42,047 bases of DNA from a virus, in IMG/VR virus record IMGVR_UViG_3300030116_003833, positions 1 to 42,047 of that record; one strand, 5' to 3'. The notes beneath the pieces were generated by a model. It had not been told where the DNA came from, ran no database searches, and saw only the letters and a program-made list of their open reading frames with translations. Below, in pieces: positions 1 to 8,285 of this stretch. The position numbers were made by a program, and so were the translations under genes. The stretch's first letter is position 1, and the number at the start of each line of letters is the position of its first letter.

Positions 1-1
1 G

Positions 2-229
2 ATGGAAATTGGTTTTGCCGTAGTGAAGAATTATCCCAATGACGAGAATCCTTATTCGCACATGGTGAATGAAGTCGCTAATGAATTCCTTAGCACCGCC
101 ATCGCATTCCTTGAGCAAGGTCAAGAGGACTACATTGAAAGGACTTTTCCGGGCATACCCGAAGTAATGATTCAAGCAGCCCGTAGTCAAGCCCTTAGCC
201 GATTGATGGATTGTATCGGAGGGCGATAA
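2..229 (+). CDS. Hypothetical protein, possibly 5'-truncated
   Basis: An open frame of 75 codons starts with an ATG at the second base of the window. Because the window begins there, the true start may lie further left. The product is a soluble, mildly acidic, mainly helical polypeptide with no motif I recognise. It is the first visible gene of the long + strand structural operon. Its stop codon is one base from the ATG of the next gene, so the two are probably cotranslated. By position, left of the ligase-like protein and prohead protease, it belongs to the head-assembly end, where portal and terminase would be expected just outside the window. No function is assigned. Confidence 0.55.
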   Translation: MEIGFAVVKNYPNDENPYSHMVNEVANEFLSTAIAFLEQGQEDYIERTFPGIPEVMIQAARSQALSRLMDCIGGR

Positions 230-230
230 A

Positions 231-602
231 ATGAGCGATGACCTAAGTGTAGGTGAAGCAACCGCTGATTTGCTCAAAGAATTGGTTGATGAGGTCAAAA
301 GCCTTCGTGCTGAATTGACTTCATTGAAATTGGAAAACGCTACATTGACAAAAGCCATGGATGACCCAAGCACCCTCATGCGAAAGGCAGGGTGGCTACG
401 GGCAATTACACCAATGGCTGATGAAGTCTTTGACCCACTTAACCGTGATATTGGGGATGGTGGTTCATTCACATCCGCATTTAATTCAGGTGATGGTGCT
501 ATGATTACAAAGCGTAGTGCCGATGAAGAATTGAGAATGTGGCAATCAATGGAGGCACAAATGCCTCCAAAAATTAGCCCTTCAAGTAAAACATATAGGT
601 GA
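231..602 (+). CDS. Small coiled-coil protein of the head module
   Basis: This encodes 123 aa. The start is an ATG preceded by GGAGGGCGAT, a strong Shine-Dalgarno-like stretch overlapping the end of the upstream gene. Residues about 10-45 form a heptad-rich helix (LLKELVDEVKSLRAELTSL) expected to make a coiled coil. The remainder is polar and glycine/serine-rich. No catalytic motif is visible. It lies between an unrecognised small gene and the EF-hand/Cys-cluster protein in the head operon. A scaffolding, head-morphogenesis or connector-associated role is possible but is only inferred from position and the coiled coil. Confidence 0.6.
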   Translation: MSDDLSVGEATADLLKELVDEVKSLRAELTSLKLENATLTKAMDDPSTLMRKAGWLRAITPMADEVFDPLNRDIGDGGSFTSAFNSGDGAMITKRSADEELRMWQSMEAQMPPKISPSSKTYR

Positions 603-606
603 TTTG

Positions 607-1368
607 ATGCAGCCACGATGGAAAGACCCAACACGAACACCAGAAGGAGAATTGCTACTTTTGGTTAAGTCGTTAGAAAAGGAATTAGAAAAGCCACACC
701 TTGCTGACCGTGATAAGGATGGCAAGTTATCGGGTTGGGAAAAAGCCGTTGGCAAAAAAATTGAAGCCTCCAAGAAGGGCAAAGGCAAGGAAACAGGCGA
801 ATACAAATCAGATCGTGGCAACAAAAAAATCCCATTCAAAGAAGTCAAGAAGGCGGGTATGTGCAAGAATTCAATGTGCAAGAACATTGAATGTGCTGGA
901 TGCAAAGGTGATGGTGGTGTTTCATCATCAACCACAGGCATGAGCAAACCTCGTCATTCGGATGAGAAGGTTAAGAAGCACGATTTGACTTCGGAAATAA
1001 TCGCCAAGTATCAACAGGAGAGCGGTGTTGAAAATGTTTCACCGCAATTCATTGATTATTCTGGTGGGACTGCCGTTGAAGCAAAGCCGTATCAAACAAA
1101 CGGCACTATCCCGTTTTACACGGAAAAAGCACCCGCTTCATCACCAATCAGCGAAAAGGCGAAAATTTTCGCTTTCGCAAAAACAGGCTATGATGAAAAG
1201 GGCAGCGGTTTGCACCTTCAATATAACCAAGAAGGGGGAGAAAGATCAAATGGGCCAAACCTTGCCCCAATTGAGGATTCGTTAGCCACCCTCAACAAAA
1301 TGGGCGGTGATTCAGGATTGCTCAATGAAATCGCATTCCTTATTGAGCAAATCGGTAATCACCAATGA
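607..1368 (+). CDS. EF-hand and cysteine-cluster protein of the head module
   Basis: This encodes 253 aa. A TTG lies one codon earlier, but ATG 607 is chosen because GGTGAT at 598-603 is well spaced for it. Residues 34-45 read DRDKDGKLSGWE, a full 12-residue EF-hand calcium loop (Asp at 1, 3 and 5, Gly at 6, hydrophobic at 8, Glu at 12) followed by a basic helix. Residues 86-99 hold Cys86, Cys91, Cys96 and Cys99 in a short lysine-rich stretch that could bind zinc. The remainder is lysine-rich, low in hydrophobics and probably flexible. Similar EF-hand-like segments occur in virion-associated proteins of marine tailed phages. Its place upstream of the protease suggests a head or connector component. 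The exact role is unknown. Confidence 0.65.
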   Translation: MQPRWKDPTRTPEGELLLLVKSLEKELEKPHLADRDKDGKLSGWEKAVGKKIEASKKGKGKETGEYKSDRGNKKIPFKEVKKAGMCKNSMCKNIECAGCKGDGGVSSSTTGMSKPRHSDEKVKKHDLTSEIIAKYQQESGVENVSPQFIDYSGGTAVEAKPYQTNGTIPFYTEKAPASSPISEKAKIFAFAKTGYDEKGSGLHLQYNQEGGERSNGPNLAPIEDSLATLNKMGGDSGLLNEIAFLIEQIGNHQ

Positions 1369-1377
1369 GGTGATACC

Positions 1378-4300
1378 GTGAACCGTGAAGAATTCATTCG
1401 CATCCGAACCGATGCTTTGGTTTCGTTTCACAACAACCCAGACTTTTCGCCAGCCATTTACCACAAAGCATACGCTGAATACTACGGGGATTCTCAAGAC
1501 ATTGAGAAAGAAGATCAGGCTATGATGGCATTGATGCCAATGATGAACGCCCCACAGTATAGCATGAAAGACCTTGACAAACCATCAATCCTATCCAATT
1601 TGGAAATGCCAAATGGGTATGAGGATTTTGTAGCAGGGCAAAGAAGGTTTAGCACCAATTACGCTGAGGATTGGCCTCAAGCCAATGAAAACAATGCTTT
1701 TGGCAAGCGACACCCACTATCGTGGGATAACTGTGTAATGCCGTTGCTACATGGCTCACAATGGGGCGAGCCTCATTTCATTGAACATCTATTTCAAATG
1801 ATAAAGGAGGATGAGGATGGACACAATATGCTTCACGCCATGCAAGAAATGGAACGAAGGGGTGTTGTGCCATTGGAATATAGGGATGTTATCGGAAACC
1901 CTACTGAGCCAATGATTGACCTATACCGTGAAGATCGTGAAACACGACACCCGTTTTTGAGCGATGAAGAATATCGTGAAATGAAAACAAAACAATGGGG
2001 AGGCAGCGTTGGTGGCAAAGGAAAAATGATTGCCAAGAATACCAGCCGTTTGGGATTGCTTTCATATCTATTTGGAACAGAATGGCAAACACCTGAGCAA
2101 CGCCAAGCCTTCATGTCGTTGTTGAAAAAATTGGGTCAAACCTCAGAAGAGGATAGTCCAAATGCCCGCAAAATAATCAATGATTTCAAAGCGGAGGCTG
2201 GCATATCATGGGATAGGGCTAAGCGAAATTGGTTTGAGCGTTTGACACCATTGGCTCGTTGGTGGGAACGGGCTTCGCACCACCATGGCCCGGTTAGTGC
2301 CGAACCAACCATGGAGGGATTGCGCCATTTCAAATCCCCGTATGTGTTGGATGAAAATGGAAATACTGTTCCTTCTCACACCAATCATCATTGGGAACCA
2401 TATCAGTATTGGGGCGGGGTTGGTCGTGATTGCGATTCCCTGCGCTCTATGCTAAGTCAGTCATACCCTGCTGCTTTCAAAGAAGGTTGGCTTGGTGATA
2501 GCCTCATGGGTTATTTGACCGATAAAAACCATCCAATGAATGACAGGAATGACTCATATCACGGAAGTGGTTCATCGTTTTTCCCAAGCACAATCAATCA
2601 TCCTTCAATGGCTATGCACCCCAACCGCCCTGCACTTGGTAGTGGTTGGGAGGCTGGATCTGATAATCCCCGTGTGCGTTCTTTCAACAGAAGGAGAGGA
2701 CTTTGGAACACCATTTCAAATCACCAGCACCTACACCCAGAAGAGGTTGCGGGTAGTGGTGGGAGAATGATTATCCCCTCCATGGCTTTGACTCAACACC
2801 CAATCGGGCGGATTATTTCATCCCACACCGACATGGGTGCGCCTCGCATTGGCCCTACACGAGAACGCCATCCGGGTGATGAACAGTATCACACATATCA
2901 TAACGACCACTATGAAAAAAGCGATGCCAACATTGGAACAGTCATGCAAGAGATGGCTAAGGACATAATGACCCGTTATGGGGGTCAAGTGTTTTCCCAA
3001 AACCAATCCGACCTTTTGAGCAACACAATTAACCGAGGAAACATTCAGCAATTGGCACAGGCAGCAAATTACTACTTGATGCGTGGAACACGAGAGAACA
3101 CAAAGTCAGTAGCACCTATGGTGATGGGCGATGGTTTGGCTTCACGAGAAGTGGATGTTGGGCCGGTCAATCCAATGGCATCCGCTACTATTCCTCCAAT
3201 TTACTTGAGCGGTGATAAAGACGCATGGGGGCATAAAATGCCAGCAACACTTGCATGGAAATGGGATATGGATGAAAATGCCATTCGCTTTGATGTGAAG
3301 GATAAACCGTTTGATGTAATCCAAAAAACCGCACATGAAGGGCATTTGGATATGGTTGATCCTACGCACAAAATGGGTGGTATTGCACCAAAACAATCGG
3401 ACTCACCCGCACTATTCAGCACAAATGACATGGGTCATAGTCCAATAGTCAGCGGTGATTTGTTCAAAGCCGATGATTATGAAGCCACAGGAGTATTCAC
3501 AACCCCTGTCGTTCCCGCACACACCATTTACAAATTGAGCGACATTGATGAATTGAAAGGATTCAGCGGGGATTGGGTCGTGCAAAAGAAACCTGAAGGC
3601 AAGCGAGTCTTTGTTGAAAAGAAGGGCAGCAAAATCACCGCCAAGAATAAGCAAGGCAAAGAAGTCAAAATGGCTGATATTGTCAAAGAAGGTATTCGTG
3701 AACAGATGGGCGACTTTGTGTTTGACGCATTTTTGAAAGGCAAGCACTTGAGAGCCGTTGATTTGTTGGTTCACCGAGGTGAGGACATTCACATGGAACC
3801 CCTTGAAGATCGACTCCAAATCCTTCGCACCATGTATCACACCAATGATAACATTTCATTCCCAATGCCACTTGACACCAAATTTACCGACCAAGACGGG
3901 TTGATGAAAAACACCCATGCGATTGGTGGTGATTTGTGGATTCGTGATGCACAGTCCACCTTTGCTAAAGGCAAAGAAGCACACCACCTTTGGATTCTCT
4001 ATTCTCCAGACGATGAAAGTGGCTTGACAAAAGGCACAACCCTGCCGTTTGTGTCAAACGATGGAGAAAACATTCTGTTGGAATACCCCGGTCATATTGC
4101 CCCGTTGGTCGTTAAAGGCGAATGGGAGGGGGATGCTTTCATCGTCAAGTCCATTACACCGCACAGTCCATTGTCTCGTCATGCCATGAAACAAATTGGG
4201 GTTTGGGGTTCACTTGGCGTGAATATGTTGAAGGCTGGTGTCCGTGAAAAGACACTTTATCCTCCGCCTTTGATGACAAAGGACACCTTTACTTTCACCC

Positions 4301-4890
4301 GTGCTACTTTGCTTGAACCTGATGGTGATGAAAATGAAGTGGCTGAAATTATGCGCCATGCGAGGAAAAAAATCCAAAACGCTGACAAATCAATGACGGC
4401 TGACGAATTGATTGAAGGCACAAAGAATTTGACCGAGGCTATGCTTGACAAATACGGTAATGAATTTGGTCTTGAGCGTGTTGCTGAAACGGGAGAATGG
4501 ACTTTGAATGAAGCACTTGATGATGATACTGTTGAAACAAAGCAAGGATCTACACTTGCGAGAATCAGCGGTTCTTTATCGGGTGGTGGTTGGCAAGGTG
4601 AAATGGACATGATGACCGCACCAAGAGGGCCAACCTCCATTGTTGATGATGAAGGAATACCAATGTTTGACCCCAACGGGATGGCTGATGAGAAGCCAAC
4701 GCAATTGCCAAATCACATCAATGTGCGAACCAAAGACGGCACAGGTGAAAGCATAGAAGGCGACTTAGACATTGAAGAGGGTCGTGTTGTGCTTCGTGTT
4801 CCGCAAAAAACGAATGTTGAACAGGCTGCTGAGAACGAAGTGGTTGTTGAACAAGACGATGATAGTGAGCAAATGCCTATCATGTCGTGA
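1378..4890 (+). CDS. 1170-aa head-module protein with DNA-ligase-like nucleotidyltransferase domain
   Basis: The start is GTG 1378, led by TGAGGTGAT at 1366-1374, which overlaps the previous stop. Residues about 1-700 are hydrophilic, rich in His, Trp and Met, and unrecognised. Residues about 720-880 resemble the adenylation domain of ATP-dependent DNA ligases. KPEGKR at 738-743 fits motif I (KxxG; usually KxDGxR). A segment around 785-815 (GDFVFDAFLK, RAVDLLVHRGEDI, PLEDRLQILR) follows the order and spacing of the ligase core. GGDLWIRDAQSTFAKGKE at 850-867 sits where motif IV and V sequence is expected. The motif III and IV glutamates are missing, so activity is uncertain and the domain may be a pseudo-ligase. 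The C-terminus is acidic. It precedes the prohead protease, so a virion or head-morphogenesis role is inferred rather than a replication role. Confidence 0.75.
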   Translation: MNREEFIRIRTDALVSFHNNPDFSPAIYHKAYAEYYGDSQDIEKEDQAMMALMPMMNAPQYSMKDLDKPSILSNLEMPNGYEDFVAGQRRFSTNYAEDWPQANENNAFGKRHPLSWDNCVMPLLHGSQWGEPHFIEHLFQMIKEDEDGHNMLHAMQEMERRGVVPLEYRDVIGNPTEPMIDLYREDRETRHPFLSDEEYREMKTKQWGGSVGGKGKMIAKNTSRLGLLSYLFGTEWQTPEQRQAFMSLLKKLGQTSEEDSPNARKIINDFKAEAGISWDRAKRNWFERLTPLARWWERASHHHGPVSAEPTMEGLRHFKSPYVLDENGNTVPSHTNHHWEPYQYWGGVGRDCDSLRSMLSQSYPAAFKEGWLGDSLMGYLTDKNHPMNDRNDSYHGSGSSFFPSTINHPSMAMHPNRPALGSGWEAGSDNPRVRSFNRRRGLWNTISNHQHLHPEEVAGSGGRMIIPSMALTQHPIGRIISSHTDMGAPRIGPTRERHPGDEQYHTYHNDHYEKSDANIGTVMQEMAKDIMTRYGGQVFSQNQSDLLSNTINRGNIQQLAQAANYYLMRGTRENTKSVAPMVMGDGLASREVDVGPVNPMASATIPPIYLSGDKDAWGHKMPATLAWKWDMDENAIRFDVKDKPFDVIQKTAHEGHLDMVDPTHKMGGIAPKQSDSPALFSTNDMGHSPIVSGDLFKADDYEATGVFTTPVVPAHTIYKLSDIDELKGFSGDWVVQKKPEGKRVFVEKKGSKITAKNKQGKEVKMADIVKEGIREQMGDFVFDAFLKGKHLRAVDLLVHRGEDIHMEPLEDRLQILRTMYHTNDNISFPMPLDTKFTDQDGLMKNTHAIGGDLWIRDAQSTFAKGKEAHHLWILYSPDDESGLTKGTTLPFVSNDGENILLEYPGHIAPLVVKGEWEGDAFIVKSITPHSPLSRHAMKQIGVWGSLGVNMLKAGVREKTLYPPPLMTKDTFTFTRATLLEPDGDENEVAEIMRHARKKIQNADKSMTADELIEGTKNLTEAMLDKYGNEFGLERVAETGEWTLNEALDDDTVETKQGSTLARISGSLSGGGWQGEMDMMTAPRGPTSIVDDEGIPMFDPNGMADEKPTQLPNHINVRTKDGTGESIEGDLDIEEGRVVLRVPQKTNVEQAAENEVVVEQDDDSEQMPIMS

Positions 4891-4900
4891 ACCTATCCCT

Positions 4901-4909
4901 TCATATAGG
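4901..4909 (+). promoter_or_regulatory. TATA-like box upstream of the prohead protease
   Basis: The sequence is TCATATAGG, centred about 27 bp upstream of ATG 4932, in a short stretch that is non-coding if that ATG is the start. This is the usual TATA-to-start-site distance in archaea and would give a leaderless mRNA. It matches the layout of the boxes at 7435, 8884 and 14331. The box itself is imperfect, so confidence is moderate. Confidence 0.4.
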
Positions 4910-4931
4910 ATTACATATTTTGCTTGGTTCA

Positions 4932-6254
4932 ATGAACACCGCTACATGGTCGGCAACAGGTCAGGATTTCATCCTAAAGGCTGATGCTAACGGTGATCTT
5001 GTTATTGCGGGTTATGCCTCCGTTGATATGGTGGACAAGCAGGGCGACAGAATCCCTGTCAGCGCACTAAAGAAGGCATTCGGTGGGTTCATGGCGAACC
5101 CATCATACCGTAATGTGCAATTGGCACATTCGGGTATTCAGGTTGGTGAAGTATTGCCCTCCTACACAGATAGTGAAGGGCGAGTATGGAAATCAGCCGT
5201 TGATGAACACGGGTTGTTTGTTGTTTGTCGCATTAGAGACGACATTGAAAAAGCCCGTGAAGTCCAAAAGCAGGTTCGCTCAGGCGAATTGCGAGCATTT
5301 TCCATTGGAGGTCAAGCCCTGTTCCGTGTGAACAAGACGACCCCCGAACATGGATCGCACAGGGAGATTACGGACATGGAATTGCACGAAATCACCCTAT
5401 GCAAAAAGGGAATCAACCCAGAATCCCGCTACACACTATTGAAAATGGATGTGGATGATATGACCGATAATACCGAAGTATTGACAGAAGTAAGAGATGC
5501 CCTTGCCCGAATCAGCAAGGGTATGCAAGAAGCAAGCATGAAAACCTACGAGGATGAAAAGCCGAAGAAGGAAGAAGATGAAGATGTTGGCAAGTCCGAA
5601 GAATTGGCCGTTGCCTACATTGATACTCTTGAGAAATTCGCACACGAGCAAGGCGTTGATCTTGATGGACTCCGAGACCACTTTGGACTCGGCAAAGCCT
5701 ACATGATTGGCGTTGATGGTGAACATGGTTTCAACCATCGTGGTCAGGGCGACCTTTACGGTAGCGGTGAGGATGCAACCCTTGCACCTCGCCCTGCTCT
5801 CGGAAATGCTCGCTCAAACAAATATGTCATTAAGCAACCCGGAATGATGAACCAACCTACCCCATCGGGCGGAAACAATGTCATCAAGGGCAGCGACTTG
5901 ACTCCACAGAACCTTGAGCGTGGCTACCAAGCATACGCAGCGATTCGTGATGAAGAAGCCGTGAAATCCCTCGTTGAGAAGGAATGGTCTGACCGCTATG
6001 AAGCAGAAACGACCCGTGCTTTGGAAATCCACAAATCCAAGGACTTCACCAGCCAAATTGAAGCATTGAAGGCTGAAATCAATTCCCTCCGCACCGAGAA
6101 CGCTGAAATCCAAAAGTCAGCCGTTCCTGTGCCATCCGAGAACGCAATCCGTGTTCCTACACATGAAGAATACGCTGCTCTCGGCAACGGACTTGACGGT
6201 TGGAGAGCCATTGAAGAATTGGCTCAAAAATCGTTGTTTGGAGGAAACCTTTGA
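4932..6254 (+). CDS. Prohead (capsid maturation) protease with C-terminal scaffold-like region
   Basis: This encodes 440 aa from ATG 4932. A GTG at 4887 would add 15 hydrophobic residues unlike a protease N-terminus and would bury the TATA-like box. Residues about 22-130 match the HK97-type S78 prohead protease pattern: GYASVDMVDKQGDRI at 27-41, a candidate catalytic His66 in QLAHSG, and candidate nucleophile Ser124 in ELRAFSIGG. Residues after about 180 are charged. A predicted coiled coil around 370-400 (IEALKAEINSLRTENAEI) resembles the delta/scaffolding extension often fused to these proteases. It cleaves capsid and scaffold subunits during head maturation. It lies directly upstream of the major capsid gene, as usual. 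Confidence 0.85.
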   Translation: MNTATWSATGQDFILKADANGDLVIAGYASVDMVDKQGDRIPVSALKKAFGGFMANPSYRNVQLAHSGIQVGEVLPSYTDSEGRVWKSAVDEHGLFVVCRIRDDIEKAREVQKQVRSGELRAFSIGGQALFRVNKTTPEHGSHREITDMELHEITLCKKGINPESRYTLLKMDVDDMTDNTEVLTEVRDALARISKGMQEASMKTYEDEKPKKEEDEDVGKSEELAVAYIDTLEKFAHEQGVDLDGLRDHFGLGKAYMIGVDGEHGFNHRGQGDLYGSGEDATLAPRPALGNARSNKYVIKQPGMMNQPTPSGGNNVIKGSDLTPQNLERGYQAYAAIRDEEAVKSLVEKEWSDRYEAETTRALEIHKSKDFTSQIEALKAEINSLRTENAEIQKSAVPVPSENAIRVPTHEEYAALGNGLDGWRAIEELAQKSLFGGNL

Positions 6255-6265
6255 GGTGATTTGTG

Positions 6266-7432
6266 ATGAGCGGAAGTCAAGGCTATATTAGAACAATTGA
6301 GGACATGGAACGCCTGTATTACGGTGCAGGATCAGGACAGAACGCATGGGCGTATTCGGGAACGGATTTGCTCAAGGCTGACTCCCCACTTGCCTCTTCA
6401 ACCAGCGGAACATACCAAGCGATCTTCGGGCGCAAGGTCTGGTCTCAATTGAACCAAGAATTCAACGCATTTTCAATCCTCCCAAAGAAACCTTGGGAGA
6501 AGTCGGGATGGCGTGTTACCACCGCTAAGCCTTCATTTGAGAAGGGTGGCGGTGTTCCTGAGAACGCAACCCTGCCTGAAACAACCAAGCCAACATTTGC
6601 TGAGGTCAGCACCAAGCCAAAGACTGTTGCACACACCTTTGACTTGACTGAGACTGCTATGTTCCTCGCTGACAAAGACGATGGTCTTGGTGATGCTCGT
6701 GCCGTTATCAAAATGGAAATGGCAAAGCACCACACAGAACACATCAACCGAATGCTGCTGAGCGACATTGATACCACCGCAGGGAACGACTTTGAATCCC
6801 TTGACCGTATCACCTCCAATTCCTACACGGAGGACTACAACACTTTCAGCGATGTGAGCGGAGAAGCAGACCACAACATCTATTCCTTGACCCGTGCGGG
6901 TCAAACCGCTGGTTCAGCCCAATGGTATGACGCACAGGTTGATGCTGGTGCAAGTGGTGCTGAGCGTTCACTATCCCTCAACATTCTTGACGGTATGTTC
7001 CGCCAAGTCTGGGAGGCTGGTGGCCAGCCCAAGGTTATCCTAACGGGCTATGATACGCTTGAAACCATCCAGCAATTGCTACAACCACAACAACGCTTTG
7101 TTGAAATGAAGCGTGTTGTTCCCGGTGTCAATGGTGTGAAGGGTGTTCCCGGTATTCAAGGTGGCTTCATGGTCGCTACATACAACGGTGTGCCAATCAT
7201 CCCATCCAAGGATGTCCACAAGGAATCTGGCGGTTCTTCTCGCCTTTACTTCCTTGACACGGATTACCTTTGGTTCACTACTGCAAAGCCTACTCTTTAC
7301 CACGAGTCTGGAATTGAAACAGGTGATCCATTCGGTATCAACCGTCTTGGACAAATGGGAATGTTTCACACAATGGGTGAATTGATTTGTGCCTTCTTCA
7401 AGGCTTCGGGCAAAATCCGAGACCTGAGTTGA
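6266..7432 (+). CDS. Major capsid protein, HK97 fold
   Basis: This encodes 388 aa. ATG 6266 is preceded at ideal spacing by GAGGTGAT (6253-6260); a GTG one codon earlier is less likely. The protein has the features of HK97-fold capsid proteins: a helical N-arm, a strand-rich segment with GVPENATLPETTKPTFAEVS (about 95-115) as the presumed E-loop region, a long spine-like helix (ARAVIKMEMAKHHTEHINRM), an A-domain region with VILTGYDTLETIQQLL, and a C-terminal GELICAFFKASGKIRDLS that closes the fold. It forms the icosahedral shell and is probably trimmed by the upstream protease. The codon choice is regular, as expected for a highly expressed gene. Identification rests on translated sequence and gene order. 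Confidence 0.88.
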   Translation: MSGSQGYIRTIEDMERLYYGAGSGQNAWAYSGTDLLKADSPLASSTSGTYQAIFGRKVWSQLNQEFNAFSILPKKPWEKSGWRVTTAKPSFEKGGGVPENATLPETTKPTFAEVSTKPKTVAHTFDLTETAMFLADKDDGLGDARAVIKMEMAKHHTEHINRMLLSDIDTTAGNDFESLDRITSNSYTEDYNTFSDVSGEADHNIYSLTRAGQTAGSAQWYDAQVDAGASGAERSLSLNILDGMFRQVWEAGGQPKVILTGYDTLETIQQLLQPQQRFVEMKRVVPGVNGVKGVPGIQGGFMVATYNGVPIIPSKDVHKESGGSSRLYFLDTDYLWFTTAKPTLYHESGIETGDPFGINRLGQMGMFHTMGELICAFFKASGKIRDLS

Positions 7433-7434
7433 AA

Positions 7435-7443
7435 TTAAATAGG
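7435..7443 (+). promoter_or_regulatory. Archaeal-type TATA box (TTAAATAGG) after the capsid gene
   Basis: TTAAATAGG is preceded by the purine-rich TTGAAA (a possible BRE). It is centred about 26-27 bp before ATG 7465 in the 32-bp gap after the capsid gene. The distance suits transcription starting at or near the ATG. A GGTGAT ribosome site at 7457-7462 would serve read-through transcripts. Confidence 0.5.
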
Positions 7444-7464
7444 AGTAAATGAACAGGTGATAAC

Positions 7465-7842
7465 ATGGCAAACACGAATTTGACAGGAAACGGAACAGTC
7501 GTATTGAACACACGCCTTTGGGCTGGTGTCGGTGAAGATGACACGAATTGGCTACAATCCCCTATGGGTAGCAACGCTGCTACGGGAACCATGAGTATTG
7601 GAATCATTGATGTAGTGGTTACCGATGGTGATGCTGCATTCGCATACGATCTCGCACTTTCAACCAACGGCATTACAGGAACAACCCTGATTGGACTTCT
7701 CAGCGCACACAACATCACTACTGCTGGCGGAAATGCTTTCACGGTTGCAGGGAATGTTTCAACCAACACGCTCATCAAATTGACCCCTGCTTCGGCTGGT
7801 CAAGACGGTGATACTGTCCGATTGACTTTCCTTTACCGCTGA
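7465..7842 (+). CDS. Small beta-rich protein, candidate capsid decoration protein
   Basis: This encodes 125 aa from an ATG preceded by GGTGAT. The sequence is rich in Thr, Gly, Ala and short beta-strand patterns (TMSIGIIDVVVTDGDAAFAYDL, TNTLIKLTPASAGQDG) and has no Cys or catalytic motif. It directly follows the major capsid gene and has its own TATA-like box, which suggests a high-copy virion protein. Tailed viruses often encode decoration or cement proteins here. The assignment is by position and composition only, as I do not recognise the family. Confidence 0.6.
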   Translation: MANTNLTGNGTVVLNTRLWAGVGEDDTNWLQSPMGSNAATGTMSIGIIDVVVTDGDAAFAYDLALSTNGITGTTLIGLLSAHNITTAGGNAFTVAGNVSTNTLIKLTPASAGQDGDTVRLTFLYR

Positions 7843-7859
7843 TTGTAGGAGGTCGTCTT

Positions 7860-8285
7860 TTGACGATTACCGTTCAATATGTGGGCGACAGACCCTATGT
7901 GGAATTCACGGAGGGGGGCAAGACCTACGGCTTTGCTCGTCAAACCATCCGTGATGACATTCCTCTCCATTTGGCTGAGCGTTTTGAAAGCCCCGGTTTC
8001 CCTCAATGGAAAGTGGAAGGTTTAGCACAAAACGCTGACGAATCAAAGGCAAAGGAAATGGTCGCTGCGATCGAAACACCCGTTGAACCTACACCTGAGC
8101 CTGTGGTTGAAGAAGAAGCACCTGTGGTTGAAGAAGCACCTGTGGCTTTTGATGAATCGTGGACAAAGGCGAAAATGGTCGCATGGTGTGCTGAAAATGG
8201 CATTACCATCAATGAGCGAGGCAACAAAGCCAGCATTATTGAAGCCGTCAATCAAGCCTCCGCACCGAGCGAAGGTGATGAATGA
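7860..8285 (+). CDS. Head-module protein with C-terminal SAP/HeH-like domain
   Basis: This encodes 141 aa from a TTG start, justified by GGAGGTC at 7847-7853 and the lack of a nearby in-frame ATG. Residues 1-60 form a small beta-rich domain (ITVQYVGDRPYVEF). Residues about 68-95 are an acidic, proline-containing linker made of imperfect repeats (EAPVVEEAPV). Residues about 98-132 (WTKAKMVAWCAENGI, NKASIIEAVNQA) look like a SAP/HeH helix-extended loop-helix module, a fold often associated with DNA or capsid contacts in phage head proteins. The architecture (strand domain, acidic linker, SAP-like end) is repeated in the gene at 14362. It is probably a virion or connector-associated protein. Confidence 0.65.
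   Translation: MTITVQYVGDRPYVEFTEGGKTYGFARQTIRDDIPLHLAERFESPGFPQWKVEGLAQNADESKAKEMVAAIETPVEPTPEPVVEEEAPVVEEAPVAFDESWTKAKMVAWCAENGITINERGNKASIIEAVNQASAPSEGDE

Noticed and set aside
3412-3840. 142-codon frame on the - strand inside the ligase-like gene
   Set aside because: It is fully embedded in a well-supported + strand gene, has no ribosome site, and the composition is that of a reverse-complement shadow. Other opposite-strand frames below 38.7 kb were rejected for the same reason.
1378-4890. Calling this gene a functional replicative DNA ligase
   Set aside because: Only the motif I lysine is clearly kept. Key glutamates of later motifs are absent, the protein is far longer than ligases, and it is in the head module.
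4887-4931. GTG 4887 as start of the prohead protease
   Set aside because: It would add 15 hydrophobic residues (MNLSLHIGLHILLGS) and cover a TATA-like box located about 27 bp before ATG 4932. It remains possible because it overlaps the previous stop.
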